Assembly (NCBI RefSeq): GCF_000315015.1
Contig: NZ_BAEP01000054.1
Span: 175,109-239,108, forward strand
Direction: 5' to 3'
DNA: 64,000 nucleotides
Source of the DNA: Paraglaciecola mesophila KMM 241
Lineage (GTDB): Bacteria > Pseudomonadota > Gammaproteobacteria > Enterobacterales > Alteromonadaceae
The translations under genes and the position numbers were made by a program. Under the pieces are notes generated by a model. It did no database searches. It saw only the letters and a list, made by a program, of their open reading frames with translations, and was not told the origin of the DNA. This document shows, piece by piece, positions 1 through 7,760 of the stretch. The stretch's first letter is position 1, and the number at the start of each line of letters is the position of its first letter.

Positions 1-247
1 CAATTTCAACTCCGCCTGTACACTCTATATACGTGCCACTTTTTAAATGACTAGTTTCATGTATCTTAAATTTCTTTATATCCCCCATGATTTCAAAGTC
101 AAAACCACCTTGAGCGATAAAATTTATTTTTTGATTGCTTTTCACACCGTATCTTTTCGCTTTAGCTTGAGCTAAAAGGCTCCGAATGTGGTTCCAAATC
201 CAGTCGACCTTCAAGATATAAAGAAAGTTAACTAGCATGTTTTTCAT
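1..247 (-). CDS. Hexapeptide-repeat acyltransferase, N-terminal part (cut by window edge)
   Basis: This open frame starts at 247 and is still open at the left edge, so about 82 codons are visible. The N-terminus is MKNMLVNFLYILKV, and further on LKSGTYIECTGGVEI has the short hydrophobic/glycine periodicity of left-handed beta-helix (hexapeptide) acyltransferases of the WbbJ/maltose-acetyltransferase type. The start at 247 is preferred over the in-frame ATG at 238 because an AGAGGAG ribosome binding site lies 8 bases upstream (256-262). It overlaps the end of the sialyltransferase-like gene by 20 bases, so the two are probably translationally coupled. Role inferred from family and context: O- or N-acylation of a sugar in the surface glycan. 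The catalytic part lies outside the window, so the substrate cannot be judged. Confidence 0.6.
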   Translation of the reverse strand, partial: MKNMLVNFLYILKVDWIWNHIRSLLAQAKAKRYGVKSNQKINFIAQGGFDFEIMGDIKKFKIHETSHLKSGTYIECTGGVEI

Positions 248-1334
248 GAACAAGCTCCTCTAATAACATGCCCAAGTTTCGGCCTGTGCATTGAGGTATA
301 AACTTCGTATTACAGTCTAATGAACGAAGTGACGAAGGTGCACTATATCTGAGTTCGGATAAAACACGACTTAACGAAATTAATACTGGATTTTCGTTTA
401 GAGTTGGAAAAAATTGGTACAAAAAAATCACATTTAATCCTGATTCCGATAACTTAAATAACGCATCAGAAAAAAATGAAATTGCATGCAACGGTTTATA
501 AATATTAATAGATTCCGAAATATCAAAATCGTCGGCTATGACATCTATATTTGAATAGGTCTCTATCAAACTCTTTACATAAGTCTTAACTGAGTCGTCT
601 TCACGTGGGTGAAATTTAAAATGTACGGTTTCGAACTGACTTGAAATTTCTTTCAACACTTCATTAACGATAGAATTATATTCATTAACATTTAAATAAG
701 ATTGATATAAAGGCTGATTAAGAAAAATACATGAATTTGAATTCAACTCAGTATATTTTTCGCTACAGCTGTTAATACAAACTTTTTTAATATCTCTATA
801 AAACTTAACATCCCTGTAGAACAACACAATATCAATATATTTTTGGTTGAGTTGTAGAAACAGCATTTCACCTTGTTTATTAAACTCAATAAAATCAAAG
901 CCAAGCACATAATTAATATAAAACATTTTCATTCTATCTTTGATTGAAAAAGAGTTTCTGCCTTCAGGCTTATTTTTGTAATAAGCCGCAATACCTTCTT
1001 CTAATAATAATGACTTGGCCCCAGATTTTTTAGCAGAGTAAGCTACATATTGATTAATCGGGTCATATTCAGTTAAAAATATGACGATATCATCAGAAGT
1101 AAAAGGAATAACATCAACTTTTCGCTTCGCAGTGTAAAATTTATATGGGTTGACAAAATCACGAATATCTCTATAAGGAGTACTAATCGTCAAAATATTG
1201 TCAGATAAACAACGACAATTACTATTCAAGCTATAGGGAATTCGAATTACTGTAATTTCAAATTGTTCAAAATTCTTATATTGATTTAGTAGATTTGTGA
1301 CGTGAAAATCGTTATTTACAACTAAATACAACAT
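228..1334 (-). CDS. Sialyltransferase-like glycosyltransferase (EEG and HP motifs)
   Basis: A 368-residue protein with no signal peptide, AT-rich and rich in Asn, Ile and Tyr. Two short motifs stand out: LLLEEGIAAYY (EEG at residues 112-114) and HFKFHPRED (HP at 232-233). Bacterial sialyltransferases and polysialyltransferases of the GT38, GT52 and GT80 families carry a (D/E)-(D/E)-G motif and an HP motif in this order and at roughly this spacing, the first supplying the general base and the second binding CMP. The gene sits directly downstream of a NeuB-type synthase and a NeuA-type CMP transferase, which would make its donor. I infer transfer of a CMP-activated nonulosonic acid onto the growing surface glycan at the cytoplasmic membrane. 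Overall similarity to a named enzyme is not obvious to me, so the family number is left open. An 89-base AT-rich gap separates it from the NeuB fusion. Confidence 0.6.
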   Translation of the reverse strand: MLYLVVNNDFHVTNLLNQYKNFEQFEITVIRIPYSLNSNCRCLSDNILTISTPYRDIRDFVNPYKFYTAKRKVDVIPFTSDDIVIFLTEYDPINQYVAYSAKKSGAKSLLLEEGIAAYYKNKPEGRNSFSIKDRMKMFYINYVLGFDFIEFNKQGEMLFLQLNQKYIDIVLFYRDVKFYRDIKKVCINSCSEKYTELNSNSCIFLNQPLYQSYLNVNEYNSIVNEVLKEISSQFETVHFKFHPREDDSVKTYVKSLIETYSNIDVIADDFDISESINIYKPLHAISFFSDALFKLSESGLNVIFLYQFFPTLNENPVLISLSRVLSELRYSAPSSLRSLDCNTKFIPQCTGRNLGMLLEELVHEKHAS

Positions 1335-1423
1335 TTAATAGTGACCATAAAAGTACTCATTTAAATTTAATGACAAAGCTCATATGAAAGTTTAAACTTC
1401 GCCGATTTTTGAACAAAAGTCCT

Positions 1424-3670
1424 TTAATTAAACTTTTCTAAAAACTCCAAAGCTGACCAAAAACCTTCACCACCATTTTTATGGCCTTGCCATACTTCAG
1501 GTATAAATTGAGTTTTGGGATTAACTTCATCCAACAACTTCATCAACGCGGGAAAGTCTACATCTCCCTTACCAATCGCTACCCCTTCACCATCAACTCC
1601 TTTAGCATCTACTATATGAAGATGGACGTTATATGGTGCTACTTTAGCTACAAACTCCAACAGGTCCCAACCATAATAATTACATGACATCATAGAGTGA
1701 GATATGTCGAGGCAAATTTTGATTTGTGGATTTTTTTTACAAAAAGAGACTATCTCGTCGGCGCATACAAACAAATTATGATAGCTTTGTCCTCCGAAAT
1801 GCCATGGGAAAGGAGGCATAGTTTGAATTGCAATAGTTACCCCTTTGAGATCAAGATCATTTAAGGCATCAGCAATAAGCTGATATTTTGCAGCTTTAAG
1901 CCCTTCATCGATAAAGCCTTTCGAGTCCCAACCACCTGCATTGACTACAATCACTGGATCATTTGTCTTGGGGAAATATTTATTTAGTTGCTTGGTGATA
2001 TTAATAACGTCCTGTAACAACGCTTTTGATTGATTCAAATATTCTGGGTCATCAGAGCAAAGGTCTAGAATATGGTCATTTGCGAACAGCTCTGGGCTAT
2101 GGACAGCGAATCCCATACTTTCCTCGCAATTAAAATACTCACTTAGGTCAACTTTCATATCGTTGTATGACAAATGAAATTCTACGAAGTCAAGGTTAGT
2201 ATCTTTTATAATTTTTCTAAAATCGTGATACCGAACAGGTACGCCGAATGGGCGGTTGAACTTATAATTGCGCTTATTAATTTGGCCTACAATATCACTC
2301 ATATAAAAGAAACTACCTTTAGCGATATCCCGCTCGGCTTTTTTTCCAACTAAGTCATTCAAGCGATTAGGCTGTAAACCCTGACCTGGGCTTTTAACCT
2401 CAACTAAATCTCTTGTGATTATCTCACCACATTGTATATCTTTGATTGCGACTAAACTTTTGGCAAGGTTCTCTCTGTTCATTAATTCACCCTGCGTAAC
2501 TTCGCGCGGCTTTTTATCACTGCCTAACCCTTCTTCAACTTGCCGAACTTGCACAACCATGTCTTTTAGTTCGTTGGGAAGTAAGCTCACCTTGTGATCT
2601 GTCCCTTCTAGGCTTGTATCTACGGTTAGATGTTTCTCAATCACCGTAGCACCTAACGCGATTGACGCTACGGGAATACAAATCCCTCTTTCATGCCCAG
2701 AATACCCGACTAATTGCCCTGTAATTTCTTTTAACCGAGTGAGGTATTTTAAGTTAACGTCCTTAAAGGGAGTAGGGTATGTTGAGTTGCAATGAAGGAG
2801 TACATAATTAGCGCCAAGACCGTTGAGAAAGGCTACAGATTCTTGTATTTCACTTTCACTAGACATCCCTGTCGAGCAGAAGAATGGTTTACCAGTATTA
2901 GATATTGCTTCTAATAACTCAAAGTTAGTAAAATCAGCAGACGCTACTTTATATGCACTCATTCCATATTCTTCTAGCACTTTTAAAGACTCTAAATCCC
3001 AAGGAGTACACAATGGTAAGACTCCTTTAGATTTGGCATAGTCAAATACTTCTATAAGCTCTTCAGTTGATAATTGAAACTTGGATAATAAATCTAAGGT
3101 ATATTGCGCTCCGAGGTCAGCTGAAACATCGTTTTTCCCTGAGTCTTTATATAACTTCTTCATATTGCGCATTTGAAATTTAACGCAGTCCACGTTTGCA
3201 TCTACTGCGTGATCAACAAGCTCTTTTGCTAACTCTATACTTCCCTGATGATTATTACCTATCTCTGCAATAATGAAGCTCGGTGAGTTATCTGAAATTT
3301 CGCGATTTCCGAGGAAAAAACCGCTCCTGGCCTGAAAAGCTAATTGAACAAGGTGCCCGTTATCATCTATCAACGGAATACAATCTACACCTGTGTGAAA
3401 TATCTTTTCAATTACGCTTCGTTCTGTTCCAACAAGAAACTTTTTAACATTCCGGTTCATGACGGTCTTCGCCAGAGCATTAAGATCTAGATTTTTACCC
3501 TCTGTTAACCATCTACGCACGTCACCATCGGAAATACTTCCTTCTAAATGTCCGTGTTCAGTCACAACAAAGATAATTCTCGACTTATTTTCGTTAATTT
3601 TTTTTAGAACATCGATCACGTTAGATTCTGTAAAACAGATATGTTTTTGAATATTTTTAGTAAGTAGCAT
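1424..3670 (-). CDS. CBS - NeuB nonulosonate synthase - SAF - TIM-barrel fusion protein
   Basis: At 748 residues this is about twice the usual NeuB length. Residues 1-115 look like a CBS pair (for example SISDGDVRRWL at 45-55). Residues 130-375 are a NeuB synthase core: IAEIGNNHQG at 134-143, KFQMR, STGMS, VGYSGHERG and EKHLT, the (beta/alpha)8 barrel that condenses phosphoenolpyruvate with a six-carbon sugar such as ManNAc. Residues about 400-462 form the SAF (antifreeze-like) domain that closes the active site. From about 470 to the end there is a second TIM barrel of the AP-endonuclease-2/xylose-isomerase-like class, with VNAGGWDS, CLDISHSMM, HLHIVDAKG, IGKGDVDF and FIPEVWQGH. In that barrel, IAIQTMPP has Gln where the family often has a metal-binding Glu. 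The start lies 4 bases after the CMP-synthetase stop, so they form one transcription unit. No NeuC-type epimerase is visible, and the extra barrel could supply or modify the sugar substrate; that is inference. Confidence 0.85.
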   Translation of the reverse strand: MLLTKNIQKHICFTESNVIDVLKKINENKSRIIFVVTEHGHLEGSISDGDVRRWLTEGKNLDLNALAKTVMNRNVKKFLVGTERSVIEKIFHTGVDCIPLIDDNGHLVQLAFQARSGFFLGNREISDNSPSFIIAEIGNNHQGSIELAKELVDHAVDANVDCVKFQMRNMKKLYKDSGKNDVSADLGAQYTLDLLSKFQLSTEELIEVFDYAKSKGVLPLCTPWDLESLKVLEEYGMSAYKVASADFTNFELLEAISNTGKPFFCSTGMSSESEIQESVAFLNGLGANYVLLHCNSTYPTPFKDVNLKYLTRLKEITGQLVGYSGHERGICIPVASIALGATVIEKHLTVDTSLEGTDHKVSLLPNELKDMVVQVRQVEEGLGSDKKPREVTQGELMNRENLAKSLVAIKDIQCGEIITRDLVEVKSPGQGLQPNRLNDLVGKKAERDIAKGSFFYMSDIVGQINKRNYKFNRPFGVPVRYHDFRKIIKDTNLDFVEFHLSYNDMKVDLSEYFNCEESMGFAVHSPELFANDHILDLCSDDPEYLNQSKALLQDVINITKQLNKYFPKTNDPVIVVNAGGWDSKGFIDEGLKAAKYQLIADALNDLDLKGVTIAIQTMPPFPWHFGGQSYHNLFVCADEIVSFCKKNPQIKICLDISHSMMSCNYYGWDLLEFVAKVAPYNVHLHIVDAKGVDGEGVAIGKGDVDFPALMKLLDEVNPKTQFIPEVWQGHKNGGEGFWSALEFLEKFN

Positions 3671-3674
3671 TGCT

Positions 3675-4364
3675 TTACTCTAAATTAAGTTTAAATTTCA
3701 TGATCTCTTCACATACTTTGAAATCAATTAGACTATCTATTTCGTAGCTTTCTTCTTCCGACGTTTCAAAGATGCCAATTTTTCCAGCTAACCTATTTTC
3801 TTCGGCAACGAGATATCTTGTTTTCGTTATGTAAAAAGAACCAGTTTCTATATATGTTTGTTCCTCTGGAGCAATATCTTGTCGACGAGGGCGTTTTTTG
3901 TAGTTATATGAAGCTTTTGGTTGTGAAGGATTACTCCATATAAAACGATGAGACTTAGCAACTGTTAATAAGCTATCGAAATCACCTTCTTTAAAGAATG
4001 AAATTGCATCATCGAACTGCCCTTTCTCTCGAATAGGGGAGGTTCCTTGGACTAAAACAAACAATTCTGGTAATTCGTTTCTTTCCTTTAAAAATTCACA
4101 GCAGTGTAGCATTGCAGATTCAGTAGTCGAATTATCCTTCGCTAACCGTTCAGGTCTGATAAATGGAACTTCAGCACCATATTTTTTTGCTACGTCTGCA
4201 ATTTCCCTGCAATCCGTCGAGACAATTACCCGGTCAATCATTTCAGAAGCTAATGCTTGCTCAATACTCCAAGCAATTAACGGCTTCCCAGCCAGCATCT
4301 TAATATTTTTTTTAGGTAGCCCTTTCGAGCCTCCTCTAGCTGGTATAAAAGCAACGATTGACAT
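3675..4364 (-). CDS. neuA: CMP-N-acetylneuraminate (nonulosonate) cytidylyltransferase
   Basis: A 229-residue nucleotidyltransferase that activates a nonulosonic acid with CTP to give the CMP-sugar donor. The N-terminus [15 protein letters not shown] is the diagnostic CTP-binding loop of NeuA/PseF/LegF enzymes. It is followed by [16 protein letters not shown] and [10 protein letters not shown], all typical of the CMP-NeuNAc synthetase fold, and length is normal for the single-domain form. It lies between fcl (104-base gap) and the NeuB fusion (4-base gap). Which sugar it activates (Neu5Ac, legionaminic, pseudaminic acid or Kdn) cannot be decided from sequence inspection. Confidence 0.9.
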   Translation of the reverse strand: MSIVAFIPARGGSKGLPKKNIKMLAGKPLIAWSIEQALASEMIDRVIVSTDCREIADVAKKYGAEVPFIRPERLAKDNSTTESAMLHCCEFLKERNELPELFVLVQGTSPIREKGQFDDAISFFKEGDFDSLLTVAKSHRFIWSNPSQPKASYNYKKRPRRQDIAPEEQTYIETGSFYITKTRYLVAEENRLAGKIGIFETSEEESYEIDSLIDFKVCEEIMKFKLNLE

Positions 4365-4468
4365 TATTCATCTTCCCCTTTAATGGCTCTCTAGATAGTT
4401 TCAAAAAAATCTAGCTATTATCATAAAGTACATAAAATTTGAAAGTTCGATTTATGACGAGCGGTTGA

Positions 4469-5434
4469 TTAAGATGTTCTAAAGTTTTTTTCGTTCTTCA
4501 AAAACCACGAATATGCGCTTTCTAGTCCACTTGAAAGTGACACAGAAAATTGCCATCCCAACGATTTAAGTCGTTCTACATTCATCAATTTTCTTGGGGC
4601 TCCATCTGGTTTGCCCGTATCAAACGTTATGTTTCCGTTGAAGCCCACTACTTTCGCTACAGTTTCTACGAGCTCTTTTATAGTGCAATCTACGCCACTA
4701 CCTACATTAATATGACTCAGCATAGGTTCAGTATTCTCATCATATATAACCTTGTCTAGATTCATTACATGAATCGATGCATCAGCCATATCGTCTACAT
4801 ATAAAAACTCGCGCATCGGCTTTCCACTGCCCCAGGCGACAACTTCTTTCTCATCGTTAATTTTAGCTTCATGAAAGCGACGTATCAGCGCTGGGATAAC
4901 GTGAGAGTTTTCAGGGTGAAAATTATCATGCGGCCCATACAAGTTAGTAGGCATAACACTACGATAGTCGCGCCCATATTGGCGATTGTAGGACTCACAT
5001 AACTTAATACCAGCTATTTTAGCAACAGCGTAAGGCTCGTTAGTTGGCTCCAATGTGCCTGTCAACAAAGCCTGCTCGCTCATGGGCTGTTCTGCCAACT
5101 TCGGATAAATACATGAAGAGCCTAAAAAAAGTAGCTTTTGAATACCCGCAGTATGAGCACTATGAATGATGTTGCATTCAATCATTAGGTTCTCGTAAAT
5201 AAAGTCAGCGGGATAAGTATTATTCGCAATGATCCCCCCTACTTTGGCTGCAGCCAAATAGACTTCATCAATATTCTCAGAGGCAAAAAAAGTTGACACT
5301 GCTTGCTGATTCGTTAAATCGAGCTCTTTGCGAGTACGTAAAACAAGCTCAATACCTTTTAGCGCACTGAGACGGCGCACTAACGCAGAACCGACCATAC
5401 CGTTGTGCCCAGCGACAAAAATTCGTTTTTTCAT
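4469..5434 (-). CDS. fcl: GDP-L-fucose synthase
   Basis: Bifunctional epimerase/reductase that converts GDP-4-keto-6-deoxymannose to GDP-L-fucose with NADPH. It is a short-chain dehydrogenase-type protein with the nucleotide-binding [14 protein letters not shown] near the N-terminus, [10 protein letters not shown], and the catalytic Tyr-Lys pair in [15 protein letters not shown] and DGAPRKLM near the C-terminus are also typical. The ATG at 5434 is preferred (321 residues, the usual length), because the longer frame begins with TTG at 5446 and its first codons contain the GGGGA that serves as ribosome binding site for 5434. It works directly after gmd, which lies 49 bases upstream. Confidence 0.93.
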   Translation of the reverse strand: MKKRIFVAGHNGMVGSALVRRLSALKGIELVLRTRKELDLTNQQAVSTFFASENIDEVYLAAAKVGGIIANNTYPADFIYENLMIECNIIHSAHTAGIQKLLFLGSSCIYPKLAEQPMSEQALLTGTLEPTNEPYAVAKIAGIKLCESYNRQYGRDYRSVMPTNLYGPHDNFHPENSHVIPALIRRFHEAKINDEKEVVAWGSGKPMREFLYVDDMADASIHVMNLDKVIYDENTEPMLSHINVGSGVDCTIKELVETVAKVVGFNGNITFDTGKPDGAPRKLMNVERLKSLGWQFSVSLSSGLESAYSWFLKNEKNFRTS

Positions 5435-5495
5435 GGCGTTCCCCAAAAATAAACAGCCTCACATTAGAGGCTGCTATGAGATATAAGAAAAGAAT

Positions 5496-6620
5496 TTACT
5501 CTTTGGCTAGAGCGACATCGAAACCATGCTTTTTCAATAAAGCGTGTTGCTTCGCTTTGTCTAAGTCGTGTTTAACCATTTCGGCGCACATTTCTTCAAC
5601 TGTTATTTCAGGTACCCAGCCAAGTTTTTCTTTCGCCTTTGTTGGGTCACCTAGCAAAGTTTCTACTTCAGCAGGTCGGAAGTAACGGGGGTCAACCTTA
5701 ACGATTACATCGCCAACCGTCACTCCCGGCGCATCATCGCCCGTAATTTTAGAGACAGTACCTATTTCATCAACACCTTCGCCGCTGAAAGTAATTTCTA
5801 TCCCTGCTTCTTGGGCTGACATTTTAACAAACTCACGGACAGAGATTTGTTTACCGGTAGCGATAACAAAATCTTCAGGTTTTTCTTGTTGTAACATCAT
5901 CCACTGCATACGAACATAATCTTTGGCGTGCCCCCAATCCCGCAGAGCATCCATATTCCCCAAATAAAGGCAGCTTTCTGCGCCCTGAGCTATGTTGGCA
6001 ATGCCTCGGGTAATTTTACGGGTTACGAAGGTTTCGCCGCGGCGTGGTGATTCATGGTTAAATAAAATACCGTTACATGCATAAATGCCGTAAGACTCTC
6101 GATAATTTACCGCTATCCAGTAAGCATACATTTTGGCTACAGCGTAAGGAGAGCGCGGGTGAAACGGAGTGGTTTCTTTTTGCGGAATTTCTTGCACTTC
6201 ACCGTAAAGCTCAGATGTTGAAGCCTGATAAAATTTCGTTTTCTTTTCTAAGCCCAAGAAGCGAATTGCTTCTAATAGGCGCAATGTACCCATAGCATCT
6301 ACATCAGCGGTGTATTCTGGTGCTTCAAAAGATACTGCTACATGTGATTGCGCCCCTAGGTTGTACACTTCATCAGGCTCAACTTCTCGCATGATACGAA
6401 TTAAATTAGAAGAGTCGGTTAAATCACCGTAATGTAATTTAAAGTTGGCATTTTCGACGTGTACATCTTCGTAAATATGATCTACTCGTTGCGTGTTAAA
6501 TGATGACGCTCGACGTTTGATACCATGTACCTCATAGCCCTTTTCCAATAAAAATTCAGCCAGGTAAGACCCATCCTGACCTGTTACACCCGTAATTAAA
6601 GCTATTTTTTTACTCGACAT
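5496..6620 (-). CDS. gmd: GDP-mannose 4,6-dehydratase
   Basis: Converts GDP-D-mannose to GDP-4-keto-6-deoxy-D-mannose, the first committed step to GDP-L-fucose. The 374-residue protein has the NADP-binding [19 protein letters not shown], the active-site STSELYGEV with the Thr-Ser/Glu residues, and the Tyr-Lys pair in [12 protein letters not shown], followed by [15 protein letters not shown]. These are hallmark Gmd motifs, and the length is normal. It pairs with fcl immediately downstream, so the operon glycan should contain L-fucose or another GDP-6-deoxyhexose. A gap of 126 bases to the Wzz gene shows no convincing terminator. Confidence 0.95.
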   Translation of the reverse strand: MSSKKIALITGVTGQDGSYLAEFLLEKGYEVHGIKRRASSFNTQRVDHIYEDVHVENANFKLHYGDLTDSSNLIRIMREVEPDEVYNLGAQSHVAVSFEAPEYTADVDAMGTLRLLEAIRFLGLEKKTKFYQASTSELYGEVQEIPQKETTPFHPRSPYAVAKMYAYWIAVNYRESYGIYACNGILFNHESPRRGETFVTRKITRGIANIAQGAESCLYLGNMDALRDWGHAKDYVRMQWMMLQQEKPEDFVIATGKQISVREFVKMSAQEAGIEITFSGEGVDEIGTVSKITGDDAPGVTVGDVIVKVDPRYFRPAEVETLLGDPTKAKEKLGWVPEITVEEMCAEMVKHDLDKAKQHALLKKHGFDVALAKE

Positions 6621-6746
6621 AAATATTTCCGTAACATTAACTTTACTGCTGTAATGATATTTTACAACACTATTAAATCTACTTATAAAAACAAAAGCTT
6701 AAGGCATCACTTTTCCCAAGGGGTACGCCCTAACGTGTATGAACTT

Positions 6747-7730
6747 TTAAGGATTTCGATGCAAAAAGTATCGAATTAAAAGAAAAATAGTACTCAAAAC
6801 ACCACCAACCAAACACCCAAAAATGACTATTAGTAGCCTATTCGGCATAAATTTCAGTTCAGAAACTTGCGCACTGTCAATTGTTTTAAATACATATTCA
6901 TCTCTTACCTCTGCAAACATTAGTGTCTTTGCTTGCTCTTCAACTAGTTGATAAAGTAGAGTTTTTTGCTCAACTATATTTGTTTGCGCGATTTGAGACT
7001 GAAGGTATTGAATGCTATTTTTCGCTTCTGCCTTATCGCGAGCTTTCATTACTGAATTAATATCTTGAACCAACCAATCAACCCACTGTTTAGCGACTTC
7101 AGGTGAGTAATGTTCAACACCAATTAGCACCATCCCATTGTCCGGGTTTTGCTCAACTGAAAATAATGCATCAAATTCTTTTTTTGCTTCCTGCATCGAC
7201 GGTTTAGCTTTTTTTGGAGGTTGAACTTCCCTAATCCACTCTTTGCTTTGTGGCAGATAAACATCCTCGTCGTAAATGACCGTATTCGAAGACATGTCCC
7301 AATCTTTAACCGCCACCAAACCAGGCAATATATCGTGTTTTTCAGCGAATTTAGCGAAAAACTCGCGGGATTTAAGTATCTCTATCGCAAGTGCAGTTTT
7401 GTCGGTTTTACCACCACCTAGATTCACCCCTGCAAGAGATGCTAGGCCCCCAAGTTGTCCAGAAAGCCCAGATAACCCACCCTGCTGATCGGAGTCCGCG
7501 GGGGCAAGTAGGGCTTCGGACTTATATATATTCGGTAGGCTTAAAGCATAAAAGACGGAGGCCACGGCAAATATTGCGGTGATCGCAATAATAATCCACT
7601 TACCGCGCCAAATAACATTCCATAGCTCTCGTAAATCTATTTCGTCGTCATTGTTTTGTGCCAGCAGCATATCTGGCGATATGGCAACGTACTGAACTTT
7701 TTCTTGTGTGTTACTTTTCGTATCAGTCAT
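6747..7730 (-). CDS. wzz: Wzz-family polysaccharide chain-length determinant
   Basis: A 327-residue inner-membrane protein with the Wzz layout: a short cytoplasmic N-terminus, a first membrane segment at about residues 41-61 (KWIIIAITAIFAVASVFYAL), a large periplasmic domain with predicted helices (about 100-290), and a second membrane segment at about 300-321. The motif LPNIYKSEALLAPADSD just after the first membrane segment is typical of the family. No cytoplasmic tyrosine kinase domain is fused, so it is a plain Wzz co-polymerase. It sits 30 bases after the SLBB export gene. Role: setting chain length of a Wzy-polymerised glycan. Confidence 0.85.
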   Translation of the reverse strand: MTDTKSNTQEKVQYVAISPDMLLAQNNDDEIDLRELWNVIWRGKWIIIAITAIFAVASVFYALSLPNIYKSEALLAPADSDQQGGLSGLSGQLGGLASLAGVNLGGGKTDKTALAIEILKSREFFAKFAEKHDILPGLVAVKDWDMSSNTVIYDEDVYLPQSKEWIREVQPPKKAKPSMQEAKKEFDALFSVEQNPDNGMVLIGVEHYSPEVAKQWVDWLVQDINSVMKARDKAEAKNSIQYLQSQIAQTNIVEQKTLLYQLVEEQAKTLMFAEVRDEYVFKTIDSAQVSELKFMPNRLLIVIFGCLVGGVLSTIFLLIRYFLHRNP

Positions 7731-7760
7731 TTCTATTACTCAAATTTCGCTTTTAACACG

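Noticed and set aside
7221..7582. Several plus-strand frames opposite wzz and the SLBB gene
   Set aside because: They are reading-frame shadows of well-supported minus-strand genes and show no motif or ribosome binding site.
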